From NCBI RefSeq assembly GCF_021023135.1, contig NZ_PGFV01000003.1, positions 372,001-436,000 on the forward strand: a stretch of DNA of 64,000 nt. Reading direction: 5' to 3'. A model generated the notes under the pieces. It was not told where the DNA came from and made no database searches. It saw only the letters and a program-made list of their open reading frames with translations. Every line of letters begins with the position of its first letter. Positions within the stretch are counted from its first letter, which is position 1. A program made the translations under genes and the position numbers. The DNA comes from Brevibacterium sp. CCUG 69071. Lineage in GTDB: Bacteria > Actinomycetota > Actinomycetes > Actinomycetales > Brevibacteriaceae. Positions 57,783-64,000 of this stretch are shown piece after piece.

Positions 57783-57901
57783 ATAACTACCACGATTGCG
57801 CTGGTTCAGAACCTCTGGACGCAGGCGGAACTCCTGTTCGTGAATCTCTAGTAGCATCGTGACTTCCCGATACGGGCTCGACTTGTAACGGCATTTCGCA
57901 T

Positions 57902-57915
57902 GTTTCACGTGAAAC
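57902..57915. promoter_or_regulatory. parS: parS site 3
   Basis: Perfect site, extended to the full 16-bp palindrome TGTTTCACGTGAAACA (57901-57916). Confidence 0.95.
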
Positions 57916-58433
57916 ATTGACCTAAGAGTTGAAGAAGCATGATTCGAAAGCTCGACATGGGAACAATTGTATTGTTCTGCTTCGGTACAAGTTGTGCGGA
58001 TTGTAATGTCTGGTCGGGTTAGATGGATCCAATTGCGGGCTCTGGCGGGCCTCGGGTAGCCAACTTCGTTGTCGGCAACAGTCTCTATGAGGCGGGGTAT
58101 CTGCACGCGCGGTGAAACCTGATTCATCTGGTTGTATCTATTAGTTGGGGGGAAATGGGTTATGCCCTCTAGCCGTCCCACGAATCGCGGCAAGATCGGA
58201 AGCAGCGCTGGGTCCCCATGCAGTGTGGTCGAAAGGTGTTCCCAATCGTCTGTATTATGCGTCTGAACTGGACCGGCTTGGTGTCCTGGTTGTCTCGAGC
58301 GCAGTTTGGGTTAGTGAGTAGAGTGAATTGGCTGCGCCCAGTTGAGCACCGCACGTGGAAGAAGAGGGTGTCCGATCTATCCCGCAAATAGGGTTCGGGG
58401 GTGGGCACGTTCGAAGCGGGACGCGTTCCCCGT

Positions 58434-58447
58434 GTTTCACGTGAAAC
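58434..58447. promoter_or_regulatory. parS: parS site 4, centre of a 36-bp palindrome
   Basis: Perfect site whose symmetry extends over 58423-58458: eighteen bases on each side match without mismatch (outer arms GCGTTCCCC and GGGGAACGC). Confidence 0.95.
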
Positions 58448-58522
58448 ACGGGGAACGCATCGAGTTTCGGTGTGTTGGATGTTCTAGCGCTTGATGTGCA
58501 TGTGTAGCTGTATGTCGATCTT

Positions 58523-58536
58523 GTTTCACGTGAAAC
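58523..58536. promoter_or_regulatory. parS: parS site 5
   Basis: Perfect site, only 89 bp from site 4, the closest pair in the array. Confidence 0.95.
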
Positions 58537-59066
58537 GATCCTCGGCTCCGCTATCTTAAGCCGATACTCTTCCTGGACTGGGATCCAGGTTGTTCCTGTA
58601 GATACGGGAGGTTTGTGACGTCTGCATTTTCCCGTCCACAGACACTGTGATGGAGAGAGGATTCGACGTGGGGGCTCCGACGCGGAGGGATCCAGGGCCG
58701 GGACCTTCTAGTGCGGGGTGGCTCTAACGCGGTTGTCGGGAGGCGGGATGTAGTTTATCTCATTACGCAAGTCGAATTCTTTATGTTGGTGGTGCTGAAC
58801 GATGGCGATCTCAAGTGCCATAGCGGGCCTGGTGCTGCACCGCCCGAGCCGCGGGCGCTCTACCGTCCCCTAATGATGCTTGCGACGGGCCCACGATAGT
58901 TTGGCGACGCATCAACCGCACCTCGATGATGGTCGGTGGTGCTACCGCCCTCGGTCAGGCGATCAGTGATTGCTGTCGGTAGACGATTGCTTGTATAGGG
59001 CTCAGTGACAAGGGCTAGTTCATGCTTCTTGCTTCTAGCGGCATGAGTAGTTTGGGACTGATGGCT

Positions 59067-59080
59067 GTTTCACGTGAAAC
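59067..59080. promoter_or_regulatory. parS: parS site 6
   Basis: Perfect site, extended to a 20-bp palindrome GCTGTTTCACGTGAAACAGC (59064-59083). Confidence 0.95.
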
Positions 59081-59467
59081 AGCGGAGTGGGTAGGGTCTG
59101 GCTCTCGATCGATCCGTGGTGATTGTTCTATGTGTCCGCGACACTTGTGGCGACCGGGATTTGCTGTGGCAGAGGAATAGCGAGGGCGGCTGGCTGGGTT
59201 CGCGTTGAGGATCGGGAGCCCACCCAGCGGTGACGCCGGTGACATTGGCACAGCCATAGACGCAGGGTTAAGAATAGGCGAAAGAGCAAGCGTAATGATT
59301 CGGGGAAGAACAGGCTTAGACGCTGTAGCCCTCTGACTTTGAGGAGAAGGTTGCTAATCGATAGTGGGGCGGCTCGCCAGGTGTCTAATCAGGCAAGCAC
59401 TGAGTCTGCCGTCCCGAGGCGTGCGGTGAGTTGTTCGGCAGGCGCTGTCAGCCGGTCAGAAGGAGTT

Positions 59468-59481
59468 GTTTCACGTGAAAC
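59468..59481. promoter_or_regulatory. parS: parS site 7
   Basis: Perfect site, 25 bp beyond the 3' end of the CwlM-like gene. Confidence 0.95.
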
Positions 59482-59505
59482 GAGTCGCGAGAAACGGGAG
59501 GCGAC

Positions 59506-60642
59506 TCAGTTGTAGGCTTTGATGGCTGCGAGGTTGAGCGTGCCCGTCTCCGGGTCCGCGTCCTCTTTTACGTAGAGGCGCTGAAGTGCCGCAGCGATAC
59601 CATCCGCTATCACGTCTCTGACCTCGCCATTTTCGAGGTTGTCGCGATCCTTCTCGTTGGTGAGATAGCCAGTGACGACATGGATCTTTGGAGTGCGGAG
59701 TCGCTTCAATGAAGACCAAGTTCGTGCATGAGTTCGGCAGTCCAACATTCCGGTGCGGGCGACGACTTCGCTCTGCACGAGCTCTGCCAGTCGTTCACCA
59801 GTGGGCGAGTTCATCTCCGGTTGCCGTTCGTGGCCGAAGAAGAATGTCGCTACTCCGTTTGCGTCCTTTGACTTATTCACGTCGGCAGTGACCGTGATGA
59901 CGGCGGAAGCACCCAGTTGATCGGCTTTGTTCACCTCGGCCGCGTCTCCCTGCAGCACCAGTGCTCCAGCTCCGACCGCTTCCAAGCGCCCGGCAAGGCG
60001 GGTTGCTATATCGCTGGTGATCTGTCGTTCCAGGTCTGCCTGCTCTTCGGTCATCGGCAGGGATTCGAAATCTACAACTGTAGTGGCGGCTTCGACGATG
60101 AACGTCCGTCCCGCCAGGGACGTGCCGGACGCGGCTACTCGAGCACTCTCTTCGAGTGCGAAGAGGTTTCCCGTGTCCTGATCGCGGTCGATCGCGCGCA
60201 TTCCGCGCAGGGTCTGCGGGCCGGCGACGCCATCGACCTTGGTTCCCAGGCTCATCTGCAGCTCTTTGACTGCCTGTTCGGTGAGCGCAGCGTATTCGGC
60301 GTCGATGCGTCCTGGATAGAAGCCGAGTCCTGCGAGCTTCCTCTGGAGCTTGAGCACGTCGTCGCCTGTGAGCACCCTGACGGGGTCATAGCGGAGGACA
60401 CGGTCGCCGATTTGATACCGAGCTCGTTCGAGCTCTGAAAAGGTCTCAGGGCCCATCACACCGTCGCAGAGTATGCCCCTAATCTGCTGGAACTGGCGAA
60501 CACCGAGTTCGAAGGAGCGGTCGAATTCGGGCGAATCGGATCGGCCGACATTGAGCCCCAGTCGTGCCATCTGAGATTTGATGTTGGGTAACATCTCAGA
60601 GGTGTCCCCGCGCGTGAAGCGCGGCAGCGGGTTGTGGGTCAA
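59506..60642 (-). CDS. cwlM: CwlM-like N-acetylmuramoyl-L-alanine amidase homolog, probably non-catalytic
   Basis: The 378-residue protein has two peptidoglycan-binding modules (about 10-75, FQQIRGILCDGVMGPETF; about 95-155, LAGLGFYPGRIDAEY) and a C-terminal amidase_3-like domain from about 180. Position beside trxA/trxB and parB matches CwlM of mycobacteria, a cytoplasmic regulator that, when phosphorylated by PknB, activates MurA. Where zinc amidases have a GHGG-type motif, this one reads FIVEAATTVVDFE, and the later His-Asn pair is absent (NKSKDANGVATFFFG), so it looks non-catalytic. No signal peptide. The start is probably TTG 60642. Confidence 0.85.
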   Translation of the reverse strand: MTHNPLPRFTRGDTSEMLPNIKSQMARLGLNVGRSDSPEFDRSFELGVRQFQQIRGILCDGVMGPETFSELERARYQIGDRVLRYDPVRVLTGDDVLKLQRKLAGLGFYPGRIDAEYAALTEQAVKELQMSLGTKVDGVAGPQTLRGMRAIDRDQDTGNLFALEESARVAASGTSLAGRTFIVEAATTVVDFESLPMTEEQADLERQITSDIATRLAGRLEAVGAGALVLQGDAAEVNKADQLGASAVITVTADVNKSKDANGVATFFFGHERQPEMNSPTGERLAELVQSEVVARTGMLDCRTHARTWSSLKRLRTPKIHVVTGYLTNEKDRDNLENGEVRDVIADGIAAALQRLYVKEDADPETGTLNLAAIKAYN

Positions 60643-60702
60643 TGGTTTGCCAATCTTCTGTACTGCATGCCTAAGAACGTGCGCCTCGGTGCTGATACAC
60701 CG

Positions 60703-60734
60703 AAGGCGCCTGTTGATAGTACAACAGGCGCCTT
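60703..60734 (-). terminator. Hairpin terminator after trxA
   Basis: Perfect 13-bp stem (60703-60715 with 60722-60734) and 6-nt loop, 9 bp past the trxA stop on the minus strand. The T-run is poor. Confidence 0.7.
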
Positions 60735-60743
60735 GGAAGTTGA

Positions 60744-61061
60744 TCAGATGAACTCGGAGAGCTCTTCCTCAAGTGCCGGTTTTGGACGCGCTCCGATGAT
60801 GGTCTTCGCCACCTCTCCGTCCTTGAAGACGTAGAGAGCTGGGATCGAGGTGATCCCGTAAGTGCTCGCGGTTTCGAGGTTCTCGTCGGTGTTGACCTTG
60901 ACGACTGACAGCTTTTCGCTGTTCTCTTCGGCGATCTGGTCGACGATCGGGCTGACCATGCGGCAGGGGCCGCACCAGGGAGCCCAGAAGTCGACGAGCA
61001 CTGGCTTATCGGACTTCAGAACGGTTTCTTCGAACGTGGCATCAGTGACTTCTGTCGACAT
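60744..61061 (-). CDS. trxA: Thioredoxin
   Basis: The 105-residue thioredoxin has the active site WCGPC with Cys30 and Cys33, and cis-Pro in the SIPALYVFKDG segment. It reduces disulfides in cytoplasmic proteins with electrons from the TrxB encoded just upstream. AAAGG lies 6 bp before ATG 61061. The 117-bp gap to trxB shows no terminator, so the genes likely form one SigR-type transcript. Confidence 0.97.
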   Translation of the reverse strand: MSTEVTDATFEETVLKSDKPVLVDFWAPWCGPCRMVSPIVDQIAEENSEKLSVVKVNTDENLETASTYGITSIPALYVFKDGEVAKTIIGARPKPALEEELSEFI

Positions 61062-61178
61062 GAGCTACCTTTCTTCAAACGATGGTCTTAAGCGAGAACA
61101 GCGGTGGTTCCGGTTTCATTCCCAGCGCACAGGGCGGCCCTTCGCACTGGGTTCAGATTCTGATACGAGTGATGTTTG

Positions 61179-62171
61179 TCAGGATCCGATCGGTGCCGCC
61201 ACGACAGCCTCGCCGAGGCTGTCAGCGGACTGCTTCGCGGCGGCCTCGAGGTCGGCGAGGTAGTGCTCGGCATCGAGAGCGGCTGAGCAGCCTGAGCCGG
61301 CCGCGGTAATGGCCTGACGGTAGACCGAGTCGATGACGTCTCCCGCAGCGAACACTCCCTCGACGGCAGTCTTCGAAGAGCGTCCCTCGACATTGAGATA
61401 CCCGTCTGGTCGCAGGGACAGCTGATCAGCGAACAGACTCGTACGCGGATCCGATCCGATCGCCACGAACAGACCGGTGACCGGCAGTTCGGAGGTCTCA
61501 CCGGTGACGGTGCTGCGCACGGTGAGTCCGGTCAGGGCATCGTCTCCGTGGATCTCGGCGACCTCGCTGTCGAGGAGGAACTCGAGCTTCTCATCGGCAT
61601 TCGCCCGATCCTGCATGGCCTGGGAGGCACGAAGCTCCTGGCGGCGGTGGATCAGAGTGACCTTGGAGGCAAAGCGGGTGAGGAAGGTGGCCTCCTCGAG
61701 AGCAGAATCGCCGCCGCCGACGACCGCGATGTGCTGATCGCGGAAGAAGAAGCCGTCGCAGGTCGCACACCAGCTGACTCCGTGTCCGGAGAGCTTCTTC
61801 TCATTGGGGAGGTTGAGCTCGCGGTAGGCAGAGCCGGTCGCAAGAATGACCGCCTTGGCCGTGTAGCGGGCACCGAGAGCGGTCTCGATCTCGTGAGCAC
61901 CGGGATTGAGCTTGAGGGTCGAGACATCGTCATAGACGACCTCGGCGCCGAACTTCTCGGCCTGCTCGCGCATGCTTTCCATCAGTTCGGGGCCTTGGAC
62001 TCCTGCGGGGAAACCCGGGTAGTTCTCGACATCGGTCGTGTTCATCAGCTCGCCGCCGGCGGTGACGGAGCCGGCGATGACGACAGGTGAGAGGTTCGCG
62101 CGGGCCGCATAGACGGCAGCGGTGTAGCCGGCCGGTCCCGACCCGATGATCACCAGTTGAGTATCAGTCAT
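61179..62171 (-). CDS. trxB: Thioredoxin reductase
   Basis: The 330-residue flavoenzyme has an N-terminal FAD motif GSGPAGYTAAVYAARA, redox-active CATC in SWCATCDGFFF, NADPH motif VVGGGDSALEEA and C-terminal FAD contact GVFAAGDVIDSVYRQA. It transfers electrons from NADPH to thioredoxin. A GGAAT-N18-GTT promoter lies 76-101 bp upstream, the SigR/SigH oxidative-stress type. ATG at 62171 is used. Confidence 0.97.
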   Translation of the reverse strand: MTDTQLVIIGSGPAGYTAAVYAARANLSPVVIAGSVTAGGELMNTTDVENYPGFPAGVQGPELMESMREQAEKFGAEVVYDDVSTLKLNPGAHEIETALGARYTAKAVILATGSAYRELNLPNEKKLSGHGVSWCATCDGFFFRDQHIAVVGGGDSALEEATFLTRFASKVTLIHRRQELRASQAMQDRANADEKLEFLLDSEVAEIHGDDALTGLTVRSTVTGETSELPVTGLFVAIGSDPRTSLFADQLSLRPDGYLNVEGRSSKTAVEGVFAAGDVIDSVYRQAITAAGSGCSAALDAEHYLADLEAAAKQSADSLGEAVVAAPIGS

Positions 62172-62246
62172 GTGAATGGATCCCTGTTTCTGCTCGCTGT
62201 TCTCGGTCCGTCACTGGGGACGGCGCGGAATGTCTATCGTATGTGT

Positions 62247-62272
62247 AACCGTACGGTGCTGGCGACTATTCC
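62247..62272 (-). promoter_or_regulatory. SigR/SigH-type promoter of trxBA
   Basis: On the minus strand GGAAT (62272-62268), 18 bp, GTT (62249-62247) matches the GGAAT-N18-GTT consensus of the thiol-stress sigma factor SigR (Streptomyces) or SigH (mycobacteria), whose best-known target is trxBA. Confidence 0.8.
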
Positions 62273-62366
62273 GCAGTCAAATGGGGCGCACAGCAAGCGG
62301 CATGCCCGCTCCGTTAGCGAGAGGCCGGCGCTGCCTCACGCCGATCGACGCTCGTTGAACTCGCCG

Positions 62367-64000
62367 CTATTTGAATTCGACGGTGTTGATGGTCGCCTTG
62401 TATCCGCCGGAGGCACTGGGCAGTTCCGTGATCCAGAGGATGAGCTTGTCGGTCTCGACGTCGTCATCGAGCTTCACGGTCGCGCCGCCGTCGGAGTCGA
62501 ACGACCCTTCTCCGACCTTCTTCGCGTCCTGCGGGTCATCGCCTGAGAGGATTTCGAACTTTCCGCCCGAGCTCTCCGAACTGACCTTGACCTCCTTCAC
62601 GGTCGTCTCGTCCTCGAGTTCGAAGAGGAGTCCGACTCCGGACTTGAGATTGCCGAACTCCGCCGAGTTGTACCGGTCGGTGTTCCATCCGCCCTTGGTG
62701 TCCGGAATGACGAGTTCTGCTTCGTCATCGTGTTCCTCGTCGTCCCCTTCGGGGTCGAGTGCCTCGACGGACGCGATCTTCGGAGGGGTCGCCTTCGGCT
62801 CTTCCTTTTCCTGGCCTGCGTCGTCGCCGGATTCGGTCGGCTCTGAGGTCTCGGCGACCGGACCCGAGTCGCCGCCGTCAGAGTTGAGGTTGATGGCGAC
62901 GATGCCGATGACGATGGCTGCGAGCACGACGAGTCCGAGCACCAGCCAGAGGAACGGCTTTCGCGTAGCTGCGGGGTCGCGGTCCGAGTCGCCGTTCGAA
63001 GACCCGCCTGATCCGCTTCCTGCAGCGGATGCGGTGCTCGGGGCGGACGCTGTGGCGGCAGCTGCTCCGGAACCGGCATGGCCGCTGGCTCCTGACCTCG
63101 AGGCGCCTGCTGCGGCTCCTGCGGTTCCGGCGGCTGCTGCCGCGGCACCCGCACCAGCGGCTGCAACGCCTCTGCCGGCGCTTGCGGAGCGCTGATCGCC
63201 GGCGGCCCGGTTCGAGGTTGCGTCCCTCTCAGCGCGTGGGCGTTCGCTCTGCTGCTGACGCGGCACGCCTGCCGCTGTGCGATTCTTCGGCTGGTGGGAG
63301 TTCGACGTCTGACCGGTGCCGATACTCGAACCGGTGCCGGCACTCGAACCGGTGCCGGCATTCGAGTCTGCGACTTCGCCCGCGACGGAGTCGGGTGAGA
63401 GTCGGCGCATCTGTTTGGGCGGAGCGGCGGCGTTCGCCTCTTCCTGCCTGGCGGCCGAGCTCTCCTCGAGGGCGGCGAGACGGCGGCGAGCCTCCTCTTC
63501 CTTCGCCCGTGCGATGCGACGCTCGCGTTCGTACTCCCGCAGTTGATGCTCGCGCTGCTGTTCATTGGTTTCGAACATTCCGCCGAGGAACCAGGAGCCG
63601 TCATCTTCGTCATCCATGATGACTCGGGTGTCGTTGTCGTCCTCGTCATCCTCGGCGACGATGTCGATGGCCTGCGTGGTCGGGTCGGACTCCACATCGT
63701 CGCGATTCATGATCGGAGTCGTGACATTCTCGTCGTATTCGCGCTCGGCATAGGTCGAATACTGGGAGTAGGTCTGTTCGGGCTCCCACTCATCCCAATC
63801 CTGGGCGGCGTTGTCGAGCTGCTCCTTGGCGATGGGGAAGCTCGAGGCCTCACGCATCTGCATGCGATCCGCATAGCGTCCGGTGGTGTTGCCCGAGACC
63901 CCGGCGGCCAGGCCGCGGGTGCCGGGGCGGGTGATGCCGATCCGCACCAGCGCAGCCTGGACCTGGTCCTCACTGGCGGTGGTGCCGCCGATCGTCTTCG
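62367..64000 (-). CDS. C-terminal part of a large membrane protein, MviN/pseudokinase-associated type (partial)
   Basis: The frame is open to the window edge, so the N-terminus lies outside. The visible part of about 543 residues reads KTIGGTTASEDQVQAALVRI, a tail region, acidic segments, a charged coiled-coil stretch near YERERRIARAKEEEARRRL, a long Ala/Gly/Ser low-complexity block, one membrane helix (FLWLVLGLVVLAAIVIGIVA), and an extracellular beta domain (about 115 residues, GGWNTDRYNSAEFGNL to TINTVEFK). This architecture resembles the end of the actinobacterial MviN-pseudokinase protein encoded upstream of trxB. FHA proteins bind that kinase-like part in mycobacteria. A separate pseudokinase is an alternative. 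Confidence 0.7.
   Translation of the reverse strand, partial: KTIGGTTASEDQVQAALVRIGITRPGTRGLAAGVSGNTTGRYADRMQMREASSFPIAKEQLDNAAQDWDEWEPEQTYSQYSTYAEREYDENVTTPIMNRDDVESDPTTQAIDIVAEDDEDDNDTRVIMDDEDDGSWFLGGMFETNEQQREHQLREYERERRIARAKEEEARRRLAALEESSAARQEEANAAAPPKQMRRLSPDSVAGEVADSNAGTGSSAGTGSSIGTGQTSNSHQPKNRTAAGVPRQQQSERPRAERDATSNRAAGDQRSASAGRGVAAAGAGAAAAAAGTAGAAAGASRSGASGHAGSGAAAATASAPSTASAAGSGSGGSSNGDSDRDPAATRKPFLWLVLGLVVLAAIVIGIVAINLNSDGGDSGPVAETSEPTESGDDAGQEKEEPKATPPKIASVEALDPEGDDEEHDDEAELVIPDTKGGWNTDRYNSAEFGNLKSGVGLLFELEDETTVKEVKVSSESSGGKFEILSGDDPQDAKKVGEGSFDSDGGATVKLDDDVETDKLILWITELPSASGGYKATINTVEFK

Larger units (their letters stand above)
56876..59505. other. Gene-free, lower-GC region carrying the parS array
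   Basis: About 2.6 kb without any convincing gene. Open frames are short, lack ribosome sites, show no G/C bias at third positions and resemble no family. Base composition appears clearly lower in GC (my impression is near 50-55%) than in flanking genes. Seven perfect parS sites and one variant are spread through it at 57.2-59.5 kb. It lies between the parB terminator and the 3' end of the CwlM-like gene. Confidence 0.75.

Noticed and set aside
57131..58899. Short open frames between the parS sites (for example 57131-57481, 57490-57720, 57753-58193, 58711-58899)
   Set aside because: They lack ribosome sites and codon bias, contain parS sites in arbitrary frames and show no domain signature.

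Overview
The window is chromosomal DNA of a high-GC Gram-positive bacterium (Actinomycetota, Micrococcales side). I place it in Brevibacterium. The strongest single reason is the encapsulin at 23578-24378, whose N-terminus (MNNLYRELAPIPGPAWAEIE) and whole length match what I remember of linocin M18 of Brevibacterium linens. The gene order is also the classic actinobacterial origin neighbourhood. Coding DNA has strong G/C third positions, except in a lower-GC stretch at about 55-60 kb.

Layout, left to right. (1) 1-9085, plus strand: a tightly overlapping cell-wall and growth-control operon, with two FHA proteins, a PP2C phosphatase, a SEDS protein (FtsW/RodA), a class B penicillin-binding protein and two PASTA-type Ser/Thr kinases. 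(2) 9188-11885, minus strand: a GyrI-like protein, then class E sortase, a 55-residue membrane protein and a PabA/TrpG amidotransferase. (3) 12099-18642: CrgA with a very long N-terminal tail, a convergent intergenic region with a DnaA-box cluster, rhomboid protease, cyclophilin, a repeat-rich membrane-anchored protein, an MFS transporter and ArgS. (4) 18721-31884: a tricorn-type protease, an encapsulin/DyP-peroxidase nanocompartment operon with a lipoprotein gene downstream, several small stress or metabolism proteins (DUF488, DinB-like, VOC), a TetR-MFS pair and a succinate-semialdehyde-type dehydrogenase. (5) 31986-39121: a 7-kb segment bounded by two identical tRNA-Ala(UGC) genes. It carries a MarR-MFS divergent pair, a putative manganese-efflux unit (yybP-ykoY riboswitch, CaCA exchanger, DtxR/MntR regulator), an EmrB-type exporter and a secreted CHAP protein. 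(6) 39049-50481, minus strand: tRNA-Ala, a DLW-39-like micropeptide, tRNA-Ile, DUF3566, gyrA, gyrB, dciA, recF, dnaN and dnaA. (7) 50897-56818, plus strand: rpmH, rnpA, yidD, yidC, jag/khpB, rsmG, parA and parB. (8) 56819-59505: a 2.7-kb stretch without genes that holds seven perfect parS sites. (9) 59506-64000, minus strand: a CwlM-like protein without recognisable catalytic residues, trxA, trxB behind a SigR-type promoter, and the C-terminal part of a large membrane protein probably belonging to the MviN/pseudokinase family.

How it fits together: replication (DnaA, DnaN, RecF, gyrase, DciA) starts in the dnaA intergenic regions. ParA/ParB act on the parS array about 8 kb away. The kinase/phosphatase/FHA operon together with CwlM and the MviN-like protein is the phospho-signalling circuit that controls peptidoglycan synthesis in actinobacteria. 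Accessory functions cluster between 22 and 39 kb.

Most novel-looking points: the dense parS array in gene-free, lower-GC DNA; a ParB carrying roughly 310 extra low-complexity residues; a palindromic DnaA-box cluster 35 kb from the origin; the manganese riboswitch with a visible alternative stem; and the over-represented word CGCCGAGG/CCTCGGCG, which also occurs in inverted pairs between genes. All statements come from reading the sequence; no database search was run.
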